A DNA stretch of 64,000 nt from NCBI RefSeq assembly GCF_026914265.1, contig NC_069131.1, positions 2,515,501-2,579,500 of the forward strand, written 5' to 3'. This document shows, in pieces, positions 34,010-44,939 of the stretch (the stretch's first letter is position 1; every line of letters begins with the position of its first letter). The DNA is from Mya arenaria (taxonomy: Eukaryota > Mollusca > Bivalvia > Myida > Myidae). Both the position numbers and the translations under genes were made by a program. Below the pieces are notes generated by a model, which ran no database searches, was not told the origin of the DNA, and saw only the letters and a list, made by a program, of their open reading frames with translations.

Positions 34010-34870
34010 TGAACATTGTGGTTAACAAAGCAACTTCTCCTCCTTAAACCACTGGGGCAAATCCAACCAAACTTCACCGGAATGTTCCTTGGGTGGTCCT
34101 TTACCCGATTTCTTTAAAAAAAAAGAAGAGTTGTTGTATGCAGCATTCCGGTTGCCATGGTAGCCTTAATAAAAAAAAACTTTGAAAATCTTCCCAGAAA
34201 CCGCTGGCCCTGTTTCAACATTATTTCACGGAAATGCTCCTTAGGTCACCCTGTATCAAATTCCTTCACCCCGTGAATCGTAAAACAAAAAACATGGTCA
34301 ACCGAGGGGACGAGGCTACTTTTCACTATATTTGTCTATATTGTAAATCTTCTCCTCAGAATCCGCTGGCCCGATTTTAAAATAATTTCACAGAAATGTT
34401 CCTTATGTGACCCTCTATCAAATTTCTTCAACCCATTTTGGTTCGTAAAATTCTCATGGTCGCCAGAGGTCAGCGGCTACTTTTCACTATATATATGTCT
34501 ATATGGTAAATCTTCTCGTCAGTAACTATTGGTCCGATTTCAAGATTATTTCACAGAAATGTTCTTAAAGTGACCTACAGTTAAATTCCTTCAGCCGATA
34601 CTGATTCATAAAAATCACGGTTATATGTCTATATCGAACATTTTGAAAACCATTTAGAAACAATTCACCCCATTTTTCAAAATAATTTCACAGAAAGGTT
34701 TCTTAGGTGACCATAATATATCAAATTCCTTCACCTCATTGTGATTCATATAACTTCGTGAACTTATTAACGGTAAAAATGTGCTCTTTTGTGACAAGTT
34801 ATATAACTCCCAACTTACTAAAATATTGTAAGAGTTATGACCCTTTATAACATTTTAAACAAATTCATTT
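34010..34870. repeat. Tandemly arranged dispersed repeat, four to five copies of about 165-180 bp
   Basis: Recurring phrases: TTTCACAGAAATGTTCCTTA, CAAATTCCTTCACCCC, CTACTTTTCACTATAT and TAAATCTTCTCCTCAGAA. Copies start near 34035, 34190, 34350, 34510 and 34660, diverged by roughly 10-25%. Confidence 0.7.
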
Positions 34871-36122
34871 TTTGATGTTTCTTTTTATAACCCCGTTTAA
34901 AAAACGGGACGTATTATAGTTTCGCCTGCGGCTTACGAGCGGGAAGCGTTCAGTATGTTGTCCGATCAATACTTTTAGAACCCTTGTCCAATTAGGTGAG
35001 TGATATAGGGCCATCTTGACCCTCTTGTTTTCACTCCTTGCCGTTTGTGACTTCTATTTAAATTTAAGATATTGAAGTAACGGCTTAGCCCCTTCAATGA
35101 GACATGCACCAGGAGCGCAAAGCCAAAGCGAAAATAGCAATCATTTTCCGTATTATGTACAACTAAACAACCACGGCCTTACTCCAATCACCTACGTTCG
35201 AGGCCATGGGTTCTATCGATATATGTGTGTACAGATTGCCAGGACTCTCTCCCGTAGAGTATAGATTTGAGCTGCAATGTAATATATGCATACATGCATG
35301 TAGCTACCTGACGAAAACCACTGCACGGACGTTATTGTTGCATTGACAGAATACACCCTGCAGATAGTTTCAAGAAGTAGTGCTGGTCTGGAAAAAAGAA
35401 AACGTGTATACATGTAGAACTTTGTGTGTATTAATAGTTATTATAAAGCTGGTGAAATTCAAGTGGCTCTGACTGCATGAATCGGCATGATCAGATTTTG
35501 TACGGAAACTGTCACTCTTAAATTAATAATGATAACATCATATGAACTTATTTATGATGTATATGGCTGTCTAGAGACAATCTTTATTTTAATCTTAATA
35601 CAGGATGCTGCGCATTATATTCATATCACAACCTTAATGTGGAAAGATAAATAAAGGATAATACCATGAACAATAATGTAGGTTTTAAAAAGACAGAAGG
35701 TGCAGAAAAAGGATACAACTTTCCGCAAACATATATATTAAGTTCGTAAATATTTTGGATCATAAAACATGTAATAAACTACTTGATTAACTACAGCATT
35801 TAGTTCTAAGGAGGCGGAAGGGTGCCCATGCTTTTCTTCCATGTTACCAGAGGGATGCTACCACAACAGGGGAAGGCTGCAGCGCCCTCCCCAGATTCTT
35901 AAGCGTAAAAACTTATAATCACAACAAGAACAACAGAGAGATCGCAATATTCGCTCCGAATAACGTTGATATACTTATTGTCGAGCTTAATTCACAAGAT
36001 TGACAAGTGCGAGCTTCCGGACGTTTGAAATGTTTGATGTTAGATGTAAAACAGTCGCTCCGCATAGTTTAATAAACTTGACAAAACCTGTGCCAGATAA
36101 ATATAAGTTTGGAAACGTTTAA
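34871..36122. other. Upstream flank of the GPCR gene, no gene recognised
   Basis: Starts with a CCCGTTT-AAAA-AACGGG hairpin (about 34893) that may close the preceding repeat. The remainder is AT-rich without a supported reading frame. No other feature seen. Confidence 0.4.
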
Positions 36123-36130
36123 TATATAAA
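36123..36130 (+). promoter_or_regulatory. TATA box candidate for the GPCR gene
   Basis: TATATAAA followed by ACGG lies 186 bases before the GPCR start codon, compatible with a 5' UTR of about 150 bases in an intronless gene. Single-motif evidence only. Confidence 0.4.
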
Positions 36131-36315
36131 ACGGCAGTGTTTATTTCAATATTTGCTGATCGCAAAGATCTACTGGAGTGTTATCTCGGCTTCAAATATA
36201 ACGTCAGTTAACAAACTTGACGTAACTGACAATCGAAGATTAGTTAAAGAGTTGACTGGAGATCTTATGTAGGTTTCACGTTTATTTTCATTCACGCCAT
36301 AACCTGGTAGTAGAA

Positions 36316-37761
36316 ATGTACCAAAAGGTCGGTCGCTTCTTGGAAAGTGACGAGAACGAGGCAAATTTGACCCTCGAAGAGCTGAATGATGAATTGTTTC
36401 AATACCATATACCGGCCATCGTATTTGTGATCATCAGTATGGTAGTCGGAGTTTTCGGGAACACGCTTGTCATTCTGATCTACAAGACCAAGTTTCGCCG
36501 GTCCAACCACAGGTACTTCATCCTGTTTCTCGCCGTGACGGACTTCGTGGCTTGCGTTACTGGTATGCCCTTCCTGGTGGCGAGTCTCCGCCTGCCGTAC
36601 CTCATGACATCGTCAGTCACGTGCAAGACACTGCGATACTTCCATTACTTCGTCAACAACTGCTCAGGGCTGCTCCTCGTGGTCATTGCCATCGAGCGCT
36701 TCAGGAAAATTGTTCGCCCGTTCAAAAGGCAGCTTACCACGCGCCAGACACTATATCTCTGCTATGGCACGATGTTTATAAGCGCAATTATGGCCGTTCC
36801 AGCACCGATTTACTTCGATGCCACAGATATAGATACAGGTGTTCAAAACATAACCGGAAAACAGTGTTACGTAAGCCCTAGTTCGAAAAAAGGATTCGAA
36901 ATGTTTAACTTTATCCTGATGCTTGAAGCATTTGCCAGTATGGTAATATTTGCTGTACTGTACTCTCTGATAGTGCGAAAACTTTGCACAAGCGACCAGT
37001 TTGTGCAGGCTATGAAGAGTATGCGATCAGTATCCTCTATGGACTCTGGACGTAAAGGGATAAACTCCTTGGAGGACCATTCAGTGGACATAATGGACAC
37101 GGAGACACCGACCCATTCTGAAATATCACAGGAGCCGTCGGTCAAAGGGGCAGTGTCACTTAAATCATCCACACAGACCGAATACACGAGTAACGACAAT
37201 GGGACGACACAGTCTACAGTGTCGTTAAATACAGATGTAGAATCTCGAAACAATGGTCACGTGACAGGAAGGAATGCGAGGGCGTTGTGGCGAAAATCAG
37301 TTGACCTAATTGGAAGGAACAACCATAATGAGAAGCAGAATGTTGTCACTCGTGCCCAATCTGATGTGAGGCTAAACAGAATAAGACAACCGAAGACTTC
37401 AAACACAAGGTCCCATGTCGAGCCATTTGAAGTGTTAATAAGGAAGAAAAGATCTCAGGTCAAACGTGCATCAAAGCATAAAAGCTCGAAGACAACTATT
37501 CACGTGACCGTCATGTTGTTTACCGTTTCGATATTTTTCGCAATAGCCTTCATTCCACATCTGGCTTTGATGATTATAACTGTTCACGACAAAAAGTTCC
37601 TGAACATTTTAGACAAAAAGGAAACTATGGCGTACCATTTGTTTCTCAGAAGTTTTATAATCAACAACATTGTTAACCCGTTTATCTATCTGTTATGTGA
37701 TTCACAATTCAAGAAAGAAGCAAAACTGTTGCTATGTAGGAGTTGCTTATCGTCGCGATGA
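36316..37761 (+). CDS. Rhodopsin-like (class A) G protein-coupled receptor, intronless
   Basis: A 481-residue intact single-exon receptor. Seven hydrophobic segments are visible at about 33-56, 68-90, 104-126, 146-167, 197-221, 395-421 and 443-461. Class A landmarks: GN at 48-49 (TM1), LAVTDF with D76 (TM2), C103 and C184 for the extracellular disulphide, ERF at 127-129 in place of DRY, and NPFIY at 454-458 (TM7). The usual Trp of TM4 is absent and the TM6 CWxP site reads AFIP (P414), so the toggle Trp is missing. Intracellular loop 3 is long (about 222-392), basic and Ser/Thr-rich. The extracellular N-terminus is short, with one glycosylation site (N17) and no signal peptide. Cys474/477 could be palmitoylated. 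Overall shape resembles cholecystokinin/orexin-like peptide receptors expanded in molluscs, but the ligand cannot be assigned. The ATG at 36316 is the first in frame and gives a full TM1. Confidence 0.9.
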   Translation: MYQKVGRFLESDENEANLTLEELNDELFQYHIPAIVFVIISMVVGVFGNTLVILIYKTKFRRSNHRYFILFLAVTDFVACVTGMPFLVASLRLPYLMTSSVTCKTLRYFHYFVNNCSGLLLVVIAIERFRKIVRPFKRQLTTRQTLYLCYGTMFISAIMAVPAPIYFDATDIDTGVQNITGKQCYVSPSSKKGFEMFNFILMLEAFASMVIFAVLYSLIVRKLCTSDQFVQAMKSMRSVSSMDSGRKGINSLEDHSVDIMDTETPTHSEISQEPSVKGAVSLKSSTQTEYTSNDNGTTQSTVSLNTDVESRNNGHVTGRNARALWRKSVDLIGRNNHNEKQNVVTRAQSDVRLNRIRQPKTSNTRSHVEPFEVLIRKKRSQVKRASKHKSSKTTIHVTVMLFTVSIFFAIAFIPHLALMIITVHDKKFLNILDKKETMAYHLFLRSFIINNIVNPFIYLLCDSQFKKEAKLLLCRSCLSSR

Positions 37762-37816
37762 GTAACGGAAGTTGGGCATCGTTTCTTTTGATTTAGTCTT
37801 TACTCGTATAAACCAT

Positions 37817-38058
37817 GACTGGATCCAGGGGAAGTAAGGGGAGGGGCGGCATACACGGCGTGTCCCCCTCCTCATCCAAGTGAACATTTTATATTGATAT
37901 AGAAAGAAAAGATGCATACATTACACCAAAATGCACATTTTAGACTAAAATTACCAAAAACAAAAATATATGTTCCGAGCCTATTTTGGGATGCACCCCC
38001 AAGTGCTAAAGTGCTACCCCTCTAACTTCAAAGCCTGGATCCGCCCCTGTATATCATT
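37817..38058. repeat. Dispersed GGATCC-ended repeat, copy A
   Basis: Runs from GACTGGATCCAGGGG to CCTGGATCCGCCCCTG. Internal words AAAATGCACATTTTAGACTA and CCCCTCTAACTTCAAAGCC recur in altered form at 41810-41935 and 62165-62392. Termini CAGGGGCGGATCCAGG (read from the right) look hAT-like. An AATAAA at 38086-38091 just beyond could serve the GPCR transcript. Confidence 0.5.
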
Positions 38059-38470
38059 TTGTTTTGTAAGGTTTGTACTTTTTAAAATAAAGACAAAGAT
38101 ATATATCGTTAAGAGTTTATTAGTTAAAAATCGTTGGTTTAACTACATATGAGGGTATATATGTATGCTCCCCGGTGCTTTGGGTACGCCCCTGGTGTGT
38201 AAAAGGTGGCACAACGACGACACTCATGACGCCATCATCGACACCCAGTCTATGACAATTCCCCTGTGGGTTTTCTTCGAAAATAATACTTACAAGCTTA
38301 AAAGAACATCTTCTGAAGCATATGACGAGAATTTGCAACTGTTTTATAAGTATATATTGACTCCATCTTTTAACTTAGTCAATCACTTATATAAAGGATT
38401 TAGTGTTTCAGCCATTTTTGCAACCAATCGTTATGCTCATACAACTTCATTCAAAAAAACAACGGCAAAC

Positions 38471-38584
38471 ACTAAGTAAGAAATCACTGGGCGTTTAAAC
38501 CGGATAAACCCTCACGGCATCAACTTGACTTAGGAGTCCAAAAACCGGTTTACATCCACAAAACCCCGTGATTTCCTACTAAGT
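38471..38584. mobile_element. Short palindromic MITE
   Basis: The left arm ACTAAGTAAGAAATCACTGG pairs with the right arm, read inward as ACTTAGTAGGAAATCACGGG. Inner arms TTTAAACCGG / CCGGTTTACA also pair. 114 bp overall, non-coding. Confidence 0.7.
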
Positions 38585-38775
38585 CCTTACTGAACGTGCC
38601 AAATATTTCATATATGACGATCTTATAAGGTGTTTCTCTTGGTTGTTGTTTTGTTTGGCATTGGTCGTTGTGTCTATAAATAAGATCTTGGTTGAAGTTA
38701 AGACCATTGAGTTTGTTGCTGTGGTTTGTTGAATTGTCTTAGTGAATTAAACAAAAATTCAATACCAACTGATAA

Positions 38776-39212
38776 GTCGACAACCAGATGCATCAACATC
38801 GTGTCAGCCCAACAGTACATTCACTAGAAGGTCCAAATCGACGACCAGATGCATCGACGACCAGATACATCACCATCGTGTCAGCGCAACAGTACATTCA
38901 CTAGAAGGTCCAAATCGACGACCAGATGCATCACCATCGTGTCAGCGCAACAGTACAGTCGATTGAAGGTCAACATCGACAACCAGATACATCACCATCG
39001 TGTCAGCGCAACAGTACATTCACTAGAAGGTCAACATCGACGACCAGATCCTTCACCATAGTGTCAGCGCAACAGTACATTCACTAGAAGGTCCAAATCG
39101 ACGACCAGAGGCATCACCATCGTGTCAGCGCAACAGTACAGTCACTAGAAGGTCCAAATTGACGACCAGATGCATCCCGATCGTGTCAGCGCAACAGTAC
39201 ATTCACTAGAAG
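38776..39212. repeat. 61-bp minisatellite, seven copies
   Basis: GTGTCAGC starts at 38801, 38878, 38939, 39000, 39061, 39122 and 39183: an exact 61-base period after the first copy, which is 77 because GACGACCAGATGCATC is duplicated. The unit also holds GCAACAGTACATTCACTAGA. Confidence 0.93.
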
Positions 39213-39386
39213 GTCCATTCAATAATCAATGAAAGAGCGGCATCGTCAAGATTGTTTTGTACATTTCATATACCAAGTAACTAGGTAGGCAGTAGCACTC
39301 CAATGGACCAAATACTATGCCAAGTTCGACATAATACCTCAATAGCCTCGCCCAGGTTTCCTGTAGTCGTCAAGTGTTACCATTAA

Positions 39387-39559
39387 AGTCGAACCCCGTT
39401 GGCTCGAACTCGCTTGGCTCGAATTCCTCGTTGGCTCGAAGTAGATGTAGAGGACCGATTTCTTTATGCTGAAGGTAAACAATCCCGTTTGGCTAGAACT
39501 TTACGAGGCTCCAAGTATTTTCTCCGGTCCCTGGGAGTTTGATCCAACGGGGTTTGACT
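39387..39559. mobile_element. Small MITE with AGTCGAACCCCGTTGG ends
   Basis: The left end AGTCGAACCCCGTTGGCTCG is matched by the right end read inward, AGTCAAACCCCGTTGGATCA. Inside, GGCTCGAA is repeated three to four times. The TIR resembles pogo/Tigger-type ends, but a target duplication is not obvious. Confidence 0.65.
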
Positions 39560-42342
39560 ATTTATAGCGTCGTTATTTCTTTGATATATTTTGTCAAAAA
39601 GTACCTTCATACAATTATTACATGCTAATTTTGAAAATAAGTATTTATTCACAATCGTGTTAATTTCATTTGTACATATCATGACGTTGTCATATAACAG
39701 AAGTACACATCAAACATTGAATAAAAAGTTATTTTAACAGTGCTATGTCGGAAAAGGAAGTTTGAGAACGAAACCGGTTTTAATTCTTCTTCTTTATATA
39801 AGGTAGCAAAAGCGCCATTTTGCTTAAGTTAGACGGAAATAACTGTTTAAATGAATGTTTGGCTGTAAAAGTGAACCACATAAAATTGTCTAGTGATTCA
39901 GTGTCCCTTCAATTATTATCAATGCATTGTAGAGTAGTTTTAACATATATAACAGCCATTGACTTTATCGTTCTACGTATACAACGAGTTCAAGTACCAT
40001 CTTTAAGATGATACCGGATGAAAGAAACCAACGTGGGAAGCGGACATTGTTACAGTCATTTGATTGGAATGACCTGTTGCTTTAATGTCATATGACCTGA
40101 AATACACTTAGCGACATTAACTTAAAATCATTTACTTTTTTTCTTAAGATTTATCAAAGGGGTCAATTCGATGAACGATCTAGCACAAAATAACTATGCA
40201 TTACTGCAGTTTAAAAATGTCAGAAAATTTCGAAATGCCTAAATAAACTAAAGTCAAACATCTTCGATTTTATCGAAAAATTTCGAGTACGAAAAGCATG
40301 CCAAGAAAAGTACCTAAAAGAAAACATGCAACCTACCTGCAGATGACGCTCCAAGCTTTCAATAACAACCAGATTCCCACCTGTACACGCGGCACATTAA
40401 CGAAACAAGTTTCCGAATGTATCCAAAAAAAATCTCAACACAGTACTCCGATCCACTGAGATTATTTTGGGTTCGAAAAGCAAAAATATAGTGGAATCAA
40501 CACCAAACGGTCATTGATTTGAGAACTATTTAAACAACAAGCGGTCAGGAAAAAGCGTATTATTGACCTATTGATTTGAAAAACAAACTTAAGTTGTGAT
40601 TATAACTAATATAATGCCTATTGGACAACCAGTATAATGCTTGGTTTTGTTTCACATGTTTTACCTTCCTTTGACGGAAGCGAGCATTGCTGTAGTCAAC
40701 TCAAAGTGCTTACTGCAGTAACTCGTGGACACGAGCTTAAGACTACTAGCGGCCAAATCGGAGTTCCGGGCCCCAATTTCTCGAAACTTCTTCAGTTCCT
40801 TACAACAGGATTAAGCTAAGCTCACTATTTTTGGTGTTCAATAAATTGCATAATATTAACTTCTTTAAGAGTTTTTATACTTTAGATAGGAGTTATCATT
40901 ATGATAATCACAAGAAAACATTTTTCGTTTATCAAAAATAAATTTAAGTATGTATTTAAGCTTATTGAAATAAGCTACTTAAGCCAGGGTCTATGATTAC
41001 GAACGGTCTCAAGTCTGAGTTCAGACTCAAGCGGCATAACTGTAAATCTTCATTTCATTGTAACTTTCCTTCTAGTTGAGTTTGATGATGAAATTTACTG
41101 ATTTTAATTACTATTCGAAACTGTTTATTTATTAACATTTAATTTGTAAACAGAATTGAGTAACGACTAGTTTTTGCATTTAAACATAAATGTTGAGTGT
41201 TAGACAAGACTTGGACTTGAGACTGTTCGTATATGGCGCCAGAGCTTCTGTGTACAGGCCAATAATGGGCTGATGTGAATCGTAGCTGTGCAACATAAAC
41301 TCCGTATTAGCAATACAATGATAGCTCGAATTTAGCTTCACTCATTTAGTTTAAACATATTAATTCAGTTGAAGGAAACACGAAAATAGATGCACACTGT
41401 ACAAATAAGATTATATTTATAAACTGTTTATGAATGGTTCGGAAGACAAGCAATCTAAATGCTTATTTAAGTTCCTGTTGCAGTTCACTTGTTCTGGATT
41501 GCAAAATTGTTCGGTAATATAGCCAATAAGGATACGATCTACCTTAAGTGGAGAAATTACTTGCTAAGATTATATCCTTAGTTTAAACATATTTATGTGA
41601 CAACGATTGTGAAACAAGTTTTTACAACATTATATTAATCACTGTCGTTGCCACGATTTGACGCGAGAGTGTTGTCTTGTGTTGTGGAGGAAACCGGAGT
41701 ACCCGGAGGAAACCCGTAAAAAATATGTTTCTGTACAACAATACAAATTAAACCATTTAGTTGCAGCAATAACGTTCTGAAGTCCCTAATGCCTGTAAAC
41801 GTATACCCGACGCCCCCCCCCCCCCCCCATTCGCTAAAGTTTACTTCTCATTTCAATATATAAACACTCAAAATGCAACATTTCGGAATAGAAATTGTTC
41901 GCCCCCTTTAACATCAAATCCTGGCCAACCCTGTTCACTTACGTGACTCAATGCGTGCTCTGTATAATCATCGTGACGTCATTCATATCATTTGAGAAAT
42001 AACGATTCGCTGTGGCTTGAAAAACACATTACCGTTTATGATTTAATTTTACATTTCCTAAATATTAAATGAGTTTTACTGAACTGTGAAAGAAATTTAA
42101 TTGTGTAAGAATATAACATTTTGTATGACAGGGTGGTGCTTAAGTAAAGTTTACCTCTGCACGGTAAAGGTACGTCATAACTAAATGGATAACATTAAAC
42201 ATCAAAGCGAGTGGACAGTCATAGGAGAAACATGACATACCTTTATATTGCTTAAATCAATTGAATTTGTACTGAAATTTGAGGAAATGTATGGTCGTCA
42301 CAAACGTGAAACGCTACAACTGGCATTTTTTCCAGTCTAAAG

Positions 42343-42344
<2 letters not shown>
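39560..42344. other. Intergenic with degraded repeats
   Basis: No gene recognised. A probable MITE spans about 40769-41243: the left end GGGCCCCAATTTCTCGAAAC weakly mirrors the right end read inward, GGCGCCATATACGAACAGTC, and both lead to C(T)TCAAGTC-like words. At 41685-41715 is GGAGGAAACCGGAGTACCCG, the reverse complement of a widespread SINE core. A run of 16 C (41813-41828) starts a second copy of the GGATCC-type repeat to about 41935. Confidence 0.45.

Positions 42345-42396
<52 letters not shown>
42345..42396. repeat. (CA)26 microsatellite
   Basis: Uninterrupted CA dinucleotide repeat of 26 units. Confidence 0.98.
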
Positions 42397-42398
<2 letters not shown>

Positions 42399-42791
42399 GT
42401 CTCTGAAAGGTTTTGGCGCAAGATAGGGTGCTTCGGTTTCCGGGTAACTAATTTTTCATTTCAAGTCGTACTATGATATTTCAGGTCGTTTTTACAGTAA
42501 CAAACTATCAGCTTAAATCGGGCTAAAATGCAATTACTACAGTTTGTCTTGAGTTGACACAACAGCTTTCCAAAGAAAATTAAAATAAATAAAGCATGTA
42601 ACAATAGGTAGTCTCTCCGAACTGGTGTAATTTGCCCTTTTACATTGAAATGTATACCGAAATAGTTAGTAGTGTGTACCCTAACCGTGTGAAACGCTAA
42701 TTTTATATCTTCAGATTATAACGTGACTCGACAGAGTAGCACATAATAAATTCTAGCCGAGAATTCGTAAAATGACTAAACATTGTCACTA

Positions 42792-43624
42792 CTGGGCAGT
42801 TGCCTAATTCCGGATCAATTTTGAAGTTTTCTTAAAATATTGTCATAATTACTGAACATAAGTGCATGCAATTTTAATAGAAAAATGTTGGGTACTGTAT
42901 CAACCAAAATGGAAAAAGAATAAAAGAAAAAAACAATTAATTATAATATAATATTCAGTACGAAATAAGGGCATAAACGACGTCCAAAAACCTGCATTCA
43001 GTGCCTAAATATTCGGATTTTTTTCAAAGAACAAAGTAAACATTATCAAGTCAATACAAATATTTAAATGCTACTTAAATGAACATCATGTATTAAATGT
43101 TTAACCTGTATATAAATTTTATACTTCTCCGAAGTATTTGTATGTGTATTTTTGGCGTATCCGAACTACTAATTTGTCCGAATTTGCATAATTTTGAAAG
43201 TACGAATCTGTTTCATTTTTGCTTCATTTTCATATCAAATGCTGCACAACACAAAACAATGACATCGTCAATTTATTTACTTTATATGTAATTGGCATTG
43301 TATTTCGTGATTGACGATAAGTCATAAACATTGTATAGTAGGTCTAGTGTTTAAAGATAACCCTGTTGAACCTCAATATAAAAGCTGGCGCTGTGTGACG
43401 TCATCCCCCACGTGACTCAATATTGACATTTAGGAAAGCGAAAGTTTAGAGGTATTTTTTTTGGGGGGGGGGTATACTCGAATAGCTGCACTTTTGTGTT
43501 GTTTCTGTTGCTATGGAGGTCAATTGCGTAGACTTTGATCATTATATATTGAGCACGGTCGCCGAAACGCTTTTTAAACGATTTCCGAATTTTTAGGCAA
43601 ATCCGGAATTAGGCAACTGCCCAG
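42792..43624. mobile_element. 833-bp MITE with perfect inverted ends and TA target duplication
   Basis: The ends CTGGGCAGTTGCCTAATTCC plus GGAT are perfectly inverted (24 bases, 25 with the flanking A/T), and TA lies immediately outside both ends (42790-42791, 43625-43626), as for Tc1/mariner-type insertions. The perfect ends suggest recent activity. Near the right end a dense cluster reads TATAAAAG (about 43378), TGACGTCA (43396-43403), CACGTG (43409-43414) and overlapping TGACTCA (43413-43419). No transposase. Confidence 0.88.
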
Positions 43625-43639
43625 TATGTTGTTGCATAA

Positions 43640-44939
43640 CTGTCGCCGCTAATTTACTACATAGTCGTAATCTTTGGATAACTATGTTTTACTACCAAAT
43701 TGCACTTCTGCACATGGTTTGAATATTCCGACTATATTAAAAATATCGTCTTCAAGTAACTGTTTTGACATTTTCGTTACTGTCGCCAAACAAATATACT
43801 TAACTCCAACAGTTGCACTTTGTAAGAGAATTTATTTATTCCACAAATATTCAAATACCATTTTGTCAGCAAGTGGAAACACAAACAAATGTTACACGTG
43901 CATTTAACCACAATGAATCTTTATCTGCTTACAACTAGATAGTTTTGTCAAAAAGTTACACGAAAAGTTAGATGACATGTTCGTTACCGGTAATATATAG
44001 AAACCAGAACAAAACTATTTATTAGAATGGATAACATAGTAATTTCACATCATTTTTATATAGCCGATAATATAAAATAAAATATGGTCAAATAAATTAT
44101 ATGGTATTAATGCAATTTATAATAGGAAAAAAAATCATGGATAAACGACTCAAAACAGCATGTTTGTTACCCGCATCATCTATATAATGCACACATTTAT
44201 AGGTTTTATAAGGTTCTCAATACAACAACATCTACCTAAGCAATAAAAAACACAAACAGTTTTATTACAGTATTGAAGTGTGTGAAGCATCAACAAAAAG
44301 CAGCTGAATTGTACTGACATGTACGTTACCGAGTATTCGAAACGCACACTCTCGTGTCCTAACTCTACCCAAATAATGATGATATGAGGTAATAAGATGG
44401 CGGTTTAACAAGGACGACTTTGTTGTGGAAGAAATTTCAACGTTTATTGAATCAGAGGACAGGTAAATGACTTACATTATCCCTTTTCTTGTTTTTGAAA
44501 TTTGGTTTAGAACTTATTCGCTGATCCATTTTATATCCATAAGTCATATAAAATTGATGTCCTTGATACTCTTTAATTTGATGTACACGGTGGTCGAAAG
44601 TGGTCTCAAATAACACATTAATTATAGTAATGTACATTTAAAAATGTATTACCTGCATGATTTGTTTTATTCGATATAATTTGTATGGACACATTATTAA
44701 TGTTGTTTTATTCGCAGAGACCTGCTATTTATAAAACAAGTAAAATGATTGGGTACACATGTTAGGTAAAACATTTTTCTTGAGCTGTCAAATGTCCCTT
44801 AAATATTATACTTTGATCTAGATGCATTAAACTTAAATCATGAAAATATTCATGCATAGAATATATTCATTTGATAAATGTTTTGCCTAAAGAGTGACAA
44901 CGGATACTTCCTCGCAGACTCCCGCATTTTTCTTTGCCG
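43640..44939. other. Flank of the decayed DSPTSQYRN gene
   Basis: AT-rich. Contains three plus-strand copies of ATGT(T/A)(C/T)GTTACC (43975-43988, 44158-44172, 44317-44330). A possible exon at about 44396-44461 reads WRFNKDDFVVEEISTFIESE before a GTAAATG donor, but its relation to the downstream pseudogene is unproven. Confidence 0.4.

Noticed and set aside
35160..35225. Possible tRNA or SINE head (GGTTCTATCGAT near GAGGCCATGG)
   Set aside because: The B-box is poor and no A-box or cloverleaf could be formed by eye.
36552..36881. 109-codon plus-strand frame
   Set aside because: It is an out-of-frame shadow of the GPCR coding sequence.
36867..37253. 128-codon minus-strand frame
   Set aside because: It is antisense to the GPCR third-loop coding region and has no independent support.
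44396..44461. Exon-like WRFNKDDFVVEEISTFIESE before GTAAATG
   Set aside because: Coding-like, but no acceptor or neighbouring exon could be joined in phase, so it was not called as a separate gene and is noted only in the flank entry.
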